Shown in pieces: positions 22,110 through 32,466 of a stretch of 64,000 nucleotides of DNA. The notes beneath the pieces were generated by a model, which saw only the letters and a program-made list of their open reading frames with translations, searched no databases and was not told where the DNA came from. This DNA is from Ancistrus triradiatus (Eukaryota > Chordata > Actinopteri > Siluriformes > Loricariidae): assembly GCA_025084515.1 (NCBI GenBank), contig JAJAGP010001518.1, positions 1-64,000 on the forward strand, read 5' to 3'. Numbering within the stretch: position 1 is the first letter of the stretch; each line of letters starts with the position of its first letter. A program made the translations under genes and the position numbers.

Positions 22110-22200
22110 TGGCACTCCACTTTACTCCCACTTCCCAAAAACATACTGGCTATTCTAAATTGCCTCCAAATGTGTGTGGTCGAGTTTAGATGACCAAATG
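22110..22200 (+). mobile_element. Degenerate SINE fragment (second SINE type)
   Basis: TTCCCAAAAACATACTGGCTATTCTAAATTG, split by a missing block, matches the body of the common fish SINE in which 'CCAAAAACATG...GGCTATTCTAAATTG' follows the tRNA head. Head and tail are absent. Confidence 0.45.
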
Positions 22201-22224
22201 GCCCCACAAGGATAAGATCTGACG

Positions 22225-22450
22225 TTTTTTATTTTGTGGTGGTCCATTTTGCTGGTCCCTACAGGAAAAACATTTCTTTTCTTTTTTTTAACCAAAGCTG
22301 TAACTTTCTTTTGAAAACACAAAAGAGTCAAAACATATGTTTTAGGTTACTGAGGGTAAGGTTAAGTGTAGGTATAGTTGTAGAATTAATTAGCTACAGT
22401 AATCCTTATGTCAGTCCCCACAAAGATAGTGAGACATGCTGTGTGTATAT
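22225..22450. repeat. Dispersed inverted-type repeat (GGTCCCTACAGG...GTCCCCACAAAG)
   Basis: Arms GCTGGTCCCTACAGGAAAAA and GTCAGTCCCCACAAAGATAG flank a GGTTACTGAGGGTAAGG core. The reverse of this core (AACCTTAACCTCAGTAACC) recurs at 28.8 kb. A related pair is at 29.3 kb. Confidence 0.55.
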
Positions 22451-22618
22451 TCATTTTAAATGTTCGTTAATGTTAAAAATGGCTAACTACACCCAGTTGC
22501 GGACCCACTGTCTTAGGTTGATCTAGCCCACTTTGGAATCCAATAACAGCACTATAGCAATAGCATGGCCAAACAATTTTACACTTTCTTCAGTTTTTCA
22601 ATAACCCGTGGTACCACA

Positions 22619-22817
22619 GCGGACTGTGGTAGCCTAGTGTTTAAGGTACTGGACTCTGGAGCAGAAGGTCCAGGGTTCAAATCTCACCTCTACTAAGCTG
22701 CCACTGTTGGATCCTGGAAGAAAACTCTTAACCCACAAATGCTTAGATTGTAAGAATGTATAAGTTGTGAGTCGCTCTGGATAAGGGTGTCTGCTAAAAT
22801 ACATAAATATAAATGTA
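22619..22817 (+). mobile_element. V-SINE, full length, diverged
   Basis: Forward copy (GGTAGCCTAGTGTTTAAGG A box, GGGTTCAAATCTC B box). The middle block is mutated and the tail reads CTGCTAAAATACATAAATAT. A T2 transposon starts at the very next base, its TA target being the last bases of the SINE tail. Confidence 0.88.
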
Positions 22818-24424
22818 CAGCGGTGCTTGAAAGTTTGTGAACCCTTTAGAATTTTCTATATTTCTCTATAAATATGACCTAAAACATCATCAGATTTTCA
22901 CACAAGTCCTAAAAGTAGATAAAGAGAATCCAGTTAAACAAATGAGACAAAAATATTATACTTGGTCATTTATTTATTGAGGAAAATGATCCAATATTAC
23001 ATATTAGTGAGTGGCAAAAGTATGTGAACCTCTAGGGTTAGCAGTTCATTTGAGGGTGAAATTAGAGTCAGGTGTTTTCAATCAATGGGATGACATTCAG
23101 GTGTGAGGGGCACCCTGTTTTATTTAAAGAACCAGGATCTATCAAAGTCTGCTCTTCACAACACACGTTTGTGGAAGTGTATCATGGCACAAACAAAGGA
23201 GATTTCTGAGGACCTCAGAAAAAAGAGTTGTTGATGCTCATCAGGCTGGAAAAGGTTACAAAACCATCTCTAAAGAGTTTTGACTCCACCAATCCACAGT
23301 CAGACAGATTGTGTACAAATGGAGGAAATTCAAGACCATTGTTACCCTCCCCAGGAGTGGTCGACCAACAAAGATCACTCCAAGAGCAAGGCGTGTAAAT
23401 ATTTTCTGAGGCCACAAAGGACCCCAGTGTAACATCTAAGCAACTGAAGGCCTCTCTCACATTGGCTAATGTTAATGTTCATGAGCCCACCATCGGAAGA
23501 ACACTGAACAACAATGGTGTGCATGGCAGGGTCACAAGGAGAAAGCCACTGCTCTCCAAAAAGAACATTGCTGCTCGTCTGCAGTTTGCTAAAGATCACG
23601 TGGACGAGCCAGAAGGCCACTGGAAGAATGTTTTGTGGACGGATGAGACCAAAATAGAACTTTTTGGTTTAAAAGAAAATGCTTGGAGAAAGAAAAACAC
23701 TGCATTCCAGCATAAGAACCTTATCCCATCTGTGAAACATGGTGGTGGTAGTATCATGGTTTGGGCCTGTTTTGCTGCATCTGGGCCAGGACGGCTTGCC
23801 ATCATTGATGGAACAATGAATTCTGAATTATATCAGAGAATTCTAAAGAAAAATATCAGGACATCTGTCCATGAACTGAATCTCAAGAGAAGGTGGGTCA
23901 TGCAGCAAGACAACGACCTTAAGCACACAAGCCGTTCTACCAAAGAATGGTTTAAAGAAGAATAAAGTTCATGTTTTGGAATGGCCAAGTCAATGTCTGA
24001 CCTTAATCCAATGAAATGTTGTGTGGAAGGACCTGAAGCGAGCATTAATGTGAGGAAACCCACCAACATCCCAGAGCTGAAGCTGTTCTGTACGGAGGAA
24101 TGGGGCTAAAAATTCCTCCAAGCCGGTGTGCAGGACTGATCAACAGTTACAGGAAACGTTTAGCTGCAGTTTGCCTGCTGCACAGGGGGGTCACACCAGA
24201 TACTGAAAGCAAAGGGTCACATACTTTTGCCACTCACTAATATGTAATATTGGATCATTTTCCTTAATGAATAAATGACCAAGTATAATATTTGTGTCTC
24301 ATTTGTTTAACTGGGTTCTCTTTATCTACTTGTAAGACTTGTGTGAAAATGATGATGGTTTAGGTCATATTTATGCAGAAATATAGCAAATTCTGAAGGG
24401 TTCACAAACTTTTAAGCACCGCTG
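22818..24424 (+). mobile_element. T2 Tc1-like transposon, near full length
   Basis: 1607 bases between TA dinucleotides (22816-22817, 24425-24426). The left end is CAGCGGTGCTTGAAAGTTTG and the right end is its complement. Each side has about 210 bases of inverted repeat, including the sub-repeat GTGGCAAAAGTATGTGAACC (about 23012 and the complement near 24215). This long inverted-repeat, two-site layout (IR/DR) is known for several fish Tc1 elements. The length is as expected for an intact element, but the gene is broken. Confidence 0.95.
23184..24247 (+). pseudogene. T2 transposase, several frameshifts and one stop
   Basis: DD34E Tc1 transposase. The start MAQTKEISEDLRK is clear (ATG at 23184), but an extra A at about 23220 shifts the frame in the first helix-turn-helix. 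GAGTTTTGA near 23276 gives an in-frame stop where the 47-kb copy has Gly (EFGLHQSTVRQ). The central and catalytic part is one open frame, 23462-23965 (167 codons). It has TDETKIELFG (first Asp), GGGSIMVWACF, and QQDNDLKHTS (second Asp, with Pro changed to Leu). A few residues are lost after IELFGLKEN. An extra base after KEWF and a lost base in the NPIE region put the catalytic Glu out of frame. Confidence 0.92.
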
Positions 24425-24659
24425 TAAACCTGTTTGGTGTGCGAGTGCTAGTTTTCTGCTGGAGCTACAAAGCTAAGGTTGCTTATATGTGAGAGAATCT
24501 TTATAAATATGCAAAACCTATAAAAATGATCATGGATCTACCAACATCTTACATTTAGCATCTGAAGAGCAAAGACGTCAGCTCACAATTAAGACGATTC
24601 ATCTCTGCAAGTTAATTGTTCGAGCTAGCAGATGTTAAAAGCTGCTCTGCTTCATGATG

Positions 24660-25284
24660 TGAGCTGTAACGTTTTCTCTTTCTAAATGCATGTTCTCTTG
24701 AATCGTTAGAGTTGGAACTATTATTCACAATGAGCCTGTTCACATTTACAATGGTAAACATTGCATCGTTGTCTTAACGTCGAGGCCACAGGTGCGTTCA
24801 GATTAGGAGAAAATAGGAGAACAGTTTTTCTTTGTGAACATTTGCAAACAGTTTCAGGAGATCTTTCATGGGGAACATGTAGGGGAGCCGGACAAAGGGT
24901 TACCACTGAAATGGAATATTTACACACAATTCAAATTGAACTGTTCATGGAGGACAAGTTTGCCACAACGATCTCCGCTGTTTACCGAATTTGAAACGTT
25001 TATGTCTGGAGATTCTGATTTATTGATTTGGTTTTGTTCAGTTTTATTGCTGCTACTTTGCACATCATTGGTTTAAAATTTTATTCATCTTGTGTATTAG
25101 CAGAAGGTACAAGGTCTTCATTGTTAGTTAACAAATGCATGAAACCATCTCAAGCTAAATGTAAAGGCTGATAGCTACTTCTGTTATTTGGTATTTGAGC
25201 GATTCATAATCTGAATAATCAATTAGTCATTTCAGTGTTTGATAGATTATTTGACCATCAAAATAGTCATTTGTTGCAGCACTC
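24660..25284 (-). mobile_element. hAT-like element, copy 1 of 3
   Basis: On the minus strand this shares, with 40.6-41.4 and 55.2-55.7 kb, the blocks GTGAACAGG...TTGTGAATAATAG and ATTCAAGAGAACATGCATTT. Its plus-strand right end, AATAGTCATTTGTTGCAGCACT, is a hAT-type terminus (complement AGTGCTGCAACAAATGACTA). Short frames at 24721-25076 have no transposase motifs I can see. Confidence 0.55.
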
Positions 25285-26165
25285 ATTTGAATGTCGTTTC
25301 ATTTCAGTCTAAGCTACTATTCAAAGTAACATGATTTTCTTTAGGTAAAGTAGCACTGTGGTATCACCAGTGTTGGTGTGGTACCAGACCTGACTCTGCT
25401 CGCTGCTTGTTGTGACTGAGGCTTAATTAGAATTTATTTTTCCTGTCTCATGCAATTTGAGACCGCCCATAACTGTTTTCAGCTGGCGCTCTATTGATGA
25501 CTCTGTACGGAATACGCAACAGAATTGCGGCACATGGAAAGGCAGTTCCAGTTTTCATTTTCCTCTGTTTTCATTTGCTTTAAATGTGTGAAGCGATTAG
25601 ATGGAAAGATGCTCCGATTCTTAAATGACAGTAATAGCCCTTACATTTAAACCTAATGTGTTGCAGAAAGCTCCAGCTCAGCCTGGCTTGCTGATTAAGC
25701 TTTGGATCTGCAGCGTGTGCTGCGTGCCGGCATCTTTTCTGCATCTAAAACGCACTTTGTTGATCACCAGAACATCTGCGGAGCACTCATAAAATAATAA
25801 AGAAGAGAGAGCACTTGAAATTCATGAGCATTTGCCTGGTTTTATACGTTGCCCAGTCCCCTGGGTGAATAATACTAGAGATTCATTAGCTGCAGAGACA
25901 ATGACTGCGCACTGAATGGAGAGGTTTCAGCGTAGAAACAGGACAGCGCATTCACTCAATGGGGATGTTTACTCATATTTCCTAATATTAGCCTTTAAAG
26001 CAAAGTGGCCCCATTTAGAAATTAACCTGCTTTTATTTGTTAGAGCTGTGCTCGGTCAAATTGGCATTCCCCCCATACATCATCCTCACAGATGGCTCTA
26101 ACTGAGATGTAATAACGGGGATGATACCTGCACACACATTACACAGCACAGTCTATGCACAACCT
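25285..26165. other. No recognisable feature
   Basis: Unique-looking DNA. No repeat or domain found. Confidence 0.5.
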
Positions 26166-26260
26166 ACACTCACCGGCCACTTTATTATTTATTACTACAC
26201 ACGTTGTCCACTTGACCATTTCCACTTGCTATATACCTGTAGAAGCACTTTGTACAAAGG
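26166..26260 (+). mobile_element. T4 terminal fragment, left part
   Basis: Opens with the T4 terminal repeat ACTCACCGGCCACTTTATTA and proceeds to AGAAGCACTTTGTACAAAG, where a V-SINE is inserted. The remainder of the T4 sequence resumes at 26445. Confidence 0.75.
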
Positions 26261-26444
26261 GTAGCCTAGCGGTTAAGGTACTGGACTCTGGAGCAGAAGG
26301 TCCAGGGTTCAAATCCCACCTCTGCCAAGCTGCCACTGTTGGGTCCTTGAGCATGACCCTTAACCCACAATTGCTTGGATTGTAAGACTGTACCAATTGT
26401 AAGTCGCTCTGGATAAGGGTGTCTGCTAAATGCTGTAAATGTAC
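26261..26444 (+). mobile_element. V-SINE inserted in T4
   Basis: Forward copy: GTAGCCTAGCGGTTAAGG A box, GGTTCAAATCC B box, complete middle and tail to GCTGTAAATGTA. The first few bases of the usual head (GACTGTG) are absent. The same SINE/T4 junction (TTTGTACAAAG/GGTAGCC) is present at 39.44 kb. Confidence 0.92.
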
Positions 26445-26640
26445 AATTACGGACTAGTCCATTTGTTTCTGTACATACTTTGTTCATCCCCTTTAGAGCT
26501 CTAATGATCAGGACCAGCACAGATCAGGTACTATTTGGGTGGTGGATCATTCTCAAGTGGTCTGTTAGTGTGTGAGCGGATCAGACACAGCAGTGCTGCT
26601 GGAGTTTATAAACTGGGTGTTTGTGACGGAGCAGTTCTCA
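26445..26640 (+). mobile_element. T4 fragment, right part
   Basis: GTCCATTTGTTTCTGTACAT, then GGTACTATTTGGGTGGTGGA and GACACAGCAGTGCTGCTGGA, in the same order as the copies at 36.9 and 63.0 kb. Non-coding. Confidence 0.75.
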
Positions 26641-26790
26641 ATCACCATAGGACGTCATAGGATTTAACAACCTTTTGGTAAATTTAAATAGGTTAAATAC
26701 AAATGAAAACAGACACTTGTGTTTCAGAACCTCTATTAATTGATTGATTGGGGATGTGGTCATTTTTAGCTGTAACCATTGACAGTGGGT

Positions 26791-27209
26791 AAAACCTGTA
26801 GGGGAATTAATTTGACAGAAGAGCTTCCTAAAGAAGTTGAAGACCCGGGCCACGTAATGCCGATGTGCATACTTCACATTTTATTTGAACTTTGACTCCA
26901 TGACTTTAGTTTCGCTCTTAGATTTATCATCTACGCCACCCAAGGAGGTTGGGTCCCTTTTTGAGTCTTGGTCCTCCCAAGGTTTCTTCCTATAACTAGG
27001 GAGTTTTTCCTTGCCACTGTCGCCCTAGGCTTGCTCAATTTGGGATTGGACGTAGTTATTAGGAGATAATCTAAACTTGTAAAGTTGCTTTGAGACAATG
27101 CTCCATTGTAAAAAGCGCTATATAAATAAATCTGACTTGACTTGACTTGACTTGAAGAGAGCCAAAAATCTTGCTTGTTTGTGGGTGACCAAATACTTAT
27201 TTTCCACCA
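26791..27209 (-). mobile_element. T1 fragment split by an R2 insertion
   Basis: A piece of T1 leader (GACAGAAGAGCTTCCTAAAG, ending about 26838) is followed by R2. It then resumes as AGAGCCAAAAATCTTGCTTG through to TACTTATTTTCCACCA (27160-27209). The rest of T1 is missing on both sides. Confidence 0.7.
26840..27157 (-). repeat. R2 dispersed repeat, full copy, nested in T1
   Basis: Reverse copy from CCCGGGCCACGTAATGCCG to ACTTGACTTGACTTGAC. Both flanks read TTGAAGA (about 26834-26840 and again at 27155-27161), a plausible 7-base target duplication that would define the ends of R2. Confidence 0.75.
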
Positions 27210-27379
27210 GTAATTGTTAAATGCATAACTTCAGTATTTTATGCTTACTTTATGCAGTTGATGATTGAAAATTTCTAATTAATGTAGTTATGTAAAGGAG
27301 AACCATGATTGAGTGTTGGTGGGGTTGGAAATATTAAAATTTGGAAAGATTAATTGATGGACAATCAATATCATAGCCT

Positions 27380-27722
27380 GTTTGAGGCTGTGGACAGGTG
27401 TCTTTTATACAGATAACGAGGTCAAACAGGTGCCATTATTACAGGTAACCAGTGGAGGACAGAAGAGCTTCTTAAAGACGTAGTTACAGGTCTGTGAGAG
27501 CCAAAAGTCTTGCTTGTTTGTGGGTGACCAAATACTTATTTTCCACCATGATTTACAATTAAATTCTTTAAAAATCCTACAATGTGATTTCCTGGATGTT
27601 TTTTCTCATTTTGTCTCTCATAGTTGAAGTGTACCTATGATGGAAATTACAGACCTCTCTCATCTTCCTAAGTAGGAGAACTTGCACAATCAGTGGCTGA
27701 CTAAATACTTTTTGCCCCACTG
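27380..27722 (-). mobile_element. T1 5'-end fragment
   Basis: Complement of the T1 leader and complete terminal repeat, ending at TA (27723-27724). It is truncated at the leader position CTGTTTGAGGCTGTGG, nearly the same truncation point as in the copy at 8.78-9.12 kb. Confidence 0.88.
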
Positions 27723-27724
27723 TA

Positions 27725-28016
27725 TGTCACGATACATTGTGATACGATGCATTTTGTGATACATTGCAATATTCTGCATAGTTCACTGAAAATAACAGCT
27801 GAAATACAAGTGTACAATCTGCGTCATGGTAATACGTCACCTCACGTTGATAATTCAGCAGGCAAATTGAGTCAAAACACTGTACTGCGCCATCTACAGG
27901 AGCGGAGATTGTAATTTACACCAAATTTAAAACCGTCCTTCAAAAAAATCGATATTTTGAGCTGAAAATCAATGTAGTATATCATGAAAATAAATATCGT
28001 GATATATTGCTGTATC
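27725..28016 (+). repeat. Putative hAT-like short element
   Basis: Starts TGTCACGATACATTGTGATA and ends near AATATCGTGATATATTGCTG, which are partly complementary. GCGCCATCTACAGGAGCGGAG lies inside. The style is that of fish hAT-type elements that carry 'CGATAT' arms. No clean target duplication was seen. Confidence 0.35.
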
Positions 28017-28161
28017 AGTCATGGTTTCTTTAGATGTTATACTGTAATACGTCTCAGAGAGGGGGGGTCAGATGGACAAAACAAATATGTACCTTTTTAA
28101 GGGTTCATTGGTCATTACCTGTCACTGGTACGCCAGGCCTCTTGTTATCAACTGATCAGAT

Positions 28162-28353
28162 ATTTACATTTACATTTACAGCATTTATCAGACGCCCTTA
28201 TCCAGAGCGACTTACAATTGGTACGGTCTTACAGTCCAAGCAATTGTGGGTTAAGGGTCTTGCTCATGGACTCAACAGTGGCAGAGGTGGGATTTGAACC
28301 CTGGACCTTTTGGTCCATAGTCCAGTACCTTAACCGCTAGGCTACCACAGTCC
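28162..28353 (-). mobile_element. V-SINE with small internal deletion
   Basis: Reverse copy. The middle block lacks about 10 bases (CAACAGTGGCAGAGGTGGG, with the GCTTGGCA part missing). Tail with three TTTACA units. Head intact to GCTACCACAGTCC. Confidence 0.9.
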
Positions 28354-28764
28354 ACAGAAATTAGTTTTGTTAGTCGTGTATAGTTTTCTAGCCTTCTTGT
28401 ACAAATCACACTGTGTTTTGGCTCAGGAATAATTCCACATGCTTATTTGAGAAGTGAAAGATACAAGGAAATCTTTGTGCACATTCAGAATGGCCTGACT
28501 TGGGCTTTATTTACTCGTAAGACACAGTCTATTCTTTATACATGTCATAATATTACCGTATGCACGTTTTTACACAAACAGGACTTGTCGTGGTAATTGT
28601 CATTTACAGGAAAGGCAGGGGGAAAAGTATGTGAACCATTTTGTTGTTGGAAAGCAGTAACGTTTCTTTTGTCTGCTGACAGTCATGAGGGAAGATGAAG
28701 ATGTTTGAAATGGGGGGCTGGCAACCGAATTTAAAAGCTCTGTGTCAAAGTCGGCGCCGTGTGC
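28354..28764. other. No recognisable feature
   Basis: Nothing supported. AAAAGTATGTGAACCATTTTG near 28624 echoes a Tc1 terminus but no element surrounds it. Confidence 0.4.
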
Positions 28765-28945
28765 GATTGTCTCACTATCCTTGTGGGGACTTCCCATTGA
28801 CATAATGATTATTGTATCTAATGAATGCTACACCTAACCTTAACCTCAGTAACCTAATGGAGCTCTTTTGACTCGTTTGGTTTTTCAAAAGAAGGTTGTT
28901 GTTATTGATATTTCTATCCTTGTGGGGACATTTGGATGCAACAAT
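28765..28945. repeat. Dispersed inverted-type repeat (TCCTTGTGGGGAC arms)
   Basis: TATCCTTGTGGGGACTTCCC at 28777 and TATCCTTGTGGGGACATTTG at 28914 surround CCTAACCTTAACCTCAGTAACC. The core is the complement of the one at 22.34 kb. Confidence 0.6.
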
Positions 28946-29299
28946 GTAATATAAACATGACACACACACACACCTGAACCTGATAGCCTAAATTGTAATT
29001 GTGTGGTGGTGTTACAAAGAAACCCATTAACTTTAGCCTATCTGCAATGACAGGTCCTGGATAAATAAATACTGCACGGCATTACACAATGTTACCTATA
29101 AACCCTTGGAATTACAGGTCACTAAACATGTCCCTGCAGCCATTTCAGTGCCGCTTCCCGTGCTTGTGTCTGTTAATCAGACTTGTACGTTGGTGACAAT
29201 TAATATCACATCGTTCAGGGATTTATTGTCTGAAATAAAAAGCAGCAATCTTCAGGGTCATCATGCTACTGCGTACGTGCCCTTTGTGTGTTTGTACCT
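28946..29299. other. No recognisable feature
   Basis: Short CA run at 28960-28974. The 70-codon frame at 29106-29318 has no known motif. Confidence 0.45.
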
Positions 29300-29452
29300 T
29301 GTCTTGCTATACTTGTGAGGACCGAATGTCCCTACGATGATGGGAAAACCTGGAATTTTGACTAGTGAGGACGGTTTTTCCGGTCCTCACTTCTTTAACT
29401 GCTGTTTTTTTTTTTGCAACTTTATTTGCTGTCCTCACAAGGATAGCAAGAC
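29300..29452. repeat. Inverted repeat with GTGAGGAC arms abutting a microsatellite
   Basis: ACTTGTGAGGACCGAATGTC, TAGTGAGGACGGTTTTTCCG, CGGTCCTCACTTC and GTCCTCACAAGGATAGCAAG form nested inverted arms that could fold into a hairpin. They run straight into the (GT)n tract. Confidence 0.6.
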
Positions 29453-29469
29453 GTGTGCGTGTGCGTGTG

Positions 29470-29527
<58 letters not shown>
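29453..29527. repeat. (GT)n microsatellite, ~75 bp
   Basis: GTGC-interrupted start then pure GT. The Cys-Val and Thr-His frames covering 29307-29783 are caused by this tract. Confidence 0.98.
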
Positions 29528-29529
<2 letters not shown>

Positions 29530-30589
29530 CGCACAGTGTCACTGTTCAGCTGTAGGATTAGGCAAACTAATGCAGAGTGTGTGTTCTTTGAACAGGTGCC
29601 CGCTGTACAGATGGTTCCTCGTATCCCAATCTTTGCCACCCTCTGCTGTTGCCGGGAGACGCAGGTCATCGGGGCATGCCACCCTACACACAGGCGTGTC
29701 AGCAAGGTGAAGCGACCCAGCTGCCCAACTTGGCAAACACTTAGCCAATAGCCAAAATTAGTCACACACTCACACGTGGACATAATGAGTCACACGCTCG
29801 GTAGTACCAACAGTTTGACACTGATTTATTATGAAACAGTGCCATCTTCTGGCCGCGTGGGGTAGTTGTTTTAAAGTATTATTGATGATAAAATGGGTTA
29901 CAAAGCACGTATAATTTCTGATCTGGAATCACCTTTGCAATAAAGCCAAATCTGAGGGCCACAGACACGCACACGTGCGCACAGCTGTAGAGATTTTGTC
30001 ATTAGCAGATGAGAATGCACATCTGGAGGCTCGGCGTGTGCGCGCGAGCGTGGGTTTACTTTAACGCATCATCAGGCCTAAACACAGTCTAACCGAGCTA
30101 AAATCCTCAATAACCCCCCACCTGAGCGGTGCAGTGCGATGAATCTATTAAGCGCAGGCAAACAGCCAAGAGCACAGCTGGAGCAAATGAACAAATGAAC
30201 ATGTGTGCTTGCCAGATGTATCAGGTCGGCTAAATGAGCTGAATACGAGCTGTGAGACGCACACCGGACACACGCGTGCCTTTAACTGGCTTAATCAAAA
30301 GCTTCATGAATATGGAGGGTAATATCGAACCCTGGCTGAGAGACTGTCATAAACATGACAAAACTGCAGGAGTTCCGGATGGAAAATGAGGGGTTTTGTG
30401 TGACTTTAGGTTCTGGATCACAGCTTTGGGTACTGATAGCTCTTTATGCCAAGTGATTTTAGTTTATAGCAGTGGAGGTTCCAGACCAGTGGTTTTCTAC
30501 CTAAATGTTCTCCGCAGGCATTTAGAGAATTAATCAACTCAGTCATTTAGGGGAGCCAAGCTTGTGGTCACTGCCCCCCACAGAAATGG
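29528..30589. other. No recognisable feature
   Basis: Unique-looking. A CG-containing purine-pyrimidine patch (GTGTGCGCGCGAGCGTG, about 30035-30051) is the only local oddity. Confidence 0.45.
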
Positions 30590-30817
30590 CCCTGGGACAT
30601 AGTCGCAGGAACTTATTTAGTCCCTGGTGTGTGTTTTTAGGTTAATTTAGTTCCTGAGCCGTATGCACAATAAGTCATGGCGCGAGGAACTTCTTTAGTT
30701 CCTGATACATACCCTGATTTAACCAGAGTAAATAATGGTGATATGCCTAATTTGTTTATTTTAACTATTACTATAAGACTTATTTGACTAGATAAGTTAG
30801 TTTCATTCTTACCTTTA

Positions 30818-31034
30818 CATTCCAAGGAGGTCGGTCCCCTTTTTGAGTCTTGACCCTCCCAAGGTTTCTTCCTCATAACGTTTAAGGAGTTTTTCCTTGC
30901 CACTGTCGCCCTAGGCTTCCTCAGTTTGGGATTGGTCTTGGATATTAGCAGATAATCTAAAATTGTTAGACTGCTTTGATACTGAGCTCCATTTGTGAAA
31001 AGCACTATAGAAATAAATCTGACTTGACTTGATT
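30818..31034 (-). repeat. R2 dispersed repeat, partial
   Basis: Reverse copy from CCAAGGAGGTCGGTCCC to AATAAATCTGACTTGACTTG, lacking the distal 90 bases. It is inserted in the hairpin-unit minisatellite. More diverged than the 26.8-kb copy. Confidence 0.75.
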
Positions 31035-31197
31035 GATGTCGCCATACTTGAAGGAACTCCTTTAGTCCTTGGTGTAGAATACATCTGATGATTTATCACC
31101 TAGGGTGTGGTTTTAATAACTCATTTAGTTACTCAGTAGGAAATTTTCACTGTGTAACAGCAATCATAAGCCTTTTTGGAATGCTGCATGTGTATTG

Positions 31198-31340
31198 TGT
31201 GGTAGCCTAGCGGTTTAAGGTACTGGACTCTGGACCAGAAGGTCCACGTTTCAAATCCCACCTCTGCCAAGCCGCCACAGTTGGGTCCATCAGCAAGAGC
31301 CTTAACTCTAAGTGCTTGGATTGTGAGACTGTACTGGTCC
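31198..31340 (+). mobile_element. V-SINE, tail missing
   Basis: Forward copy with A box (GGTAGCCTAGCGGTTTAAGG) and a damaged B box (CGTTTCAAATCCC). It stops after GGATTGTGAGACTGTACTGG, so the GGATAAGGGCG tail is absent. Either 5'-end-only or trimmed later. Confidence 0.85.
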
Positions 31341-32279
31341 ACAGTTGTGGCCTGATTTAGTTCTTGGTGCAGAATATTTGCTGAATATTTAGCACCTGGG
31401 CCATAGATACAGGAACTCATGTAGTTACATACTAGGTAATAGGTTCAGTTGAATTCCCGAGACATATTTGGAGTTATTAATTCAGTTCCTAAAGCAGAGC
31501 ATGTAGTGGTGAGATTAGTGATATTAGTTCCTGGAGGTCCTTGGTTGTGGTTGCAGAAATATATTTAGTTCCTGATACAGGACCTGTACTTTTAGGTGAT
31601 TTTCGTTCCATAGTTGCCATAGTTGCAGGAATTCCTTTAGTTCCTCTTACAGAGTGTGGTTTTTGTGTCTTGTGAATTTATGCATCGTGATGTTTAACCC
31701 TACTGGTCGCTTGGTGGGAAATAGTAGTGATTTTTTTGTTTGAGGAGCTTATTTAGTTACTGATGTGGAATATGTACTTTTTGAGGCCTGGTTTCAGAAA
31801 CCTTTGATCCTCATGGAGAACATGTTAAGTGATTTTGGTTCATGGGCCATCTTTTATTGCCCATCAGGTAATGGGAACATTTTAGTTACAGGAAGACTTC
31901 AGTTGTTAATGAAGAATACTTACTCTTAGGTCCTCTTAGATCATCCTGGGCCATAATTACAGGAACTTCTTTAGTTCTCTAGGAAACTAGATCGATTTTT
32001 ATTCCTGGGCCAAAGATCCAAGAATATCTTCAGTTCCTGATGCAGGTAATGTGCTGTTGGCTTTATCTCCTAGAGCATAGTTTCAGGGGCTTATTTAGTT
32101 TAATCAGTATTTATTTAATTAATAATAATTTCATCAGTAGTTATTATCAGTAGAAAATGGAAACAGTTACTTTCCTAGCTCTAGGAACTCTTAGTTCTTA
32201 ATACAGATTCTGTACTATTGTTAACTTAGTTTAGTCATTTAGTTCTTGGTCAGTGAACATTGGTCAGTAACATGAACGT

Positions 32280-32466
32280 TTACATTTACAGCATTTAGCA
32301 GACACCCTTATCCAGAGTGACTTACAATTGGTACAGTCTTACAATCCAAACAATTGTGGGTTAAAGGCCTTGCTCAAGGACCCAACAGTGGCAGCTTGGC
32401 AGAGGTGGGATTTGAACCCTGGACCTTTTGGTTCATAGTACCTTAACCGCTAGGCCACCACTGTCC
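32280..32466 (-). mobile_element. V-SINE, near full length
   Basis: Reverse copy in the minisatellite. A short deletion beside the head removes the usual GTCCA before GTACC (GGTTCATAGTACC). Confidence 0.9.

Noticed and set aside
29307..29783. 158-codon minus frame and 128-codon plus frame
   Set aside because: Both cross the (GT)n tract; opposite strands open at once, and the parts outside the tract have no recognised domain.
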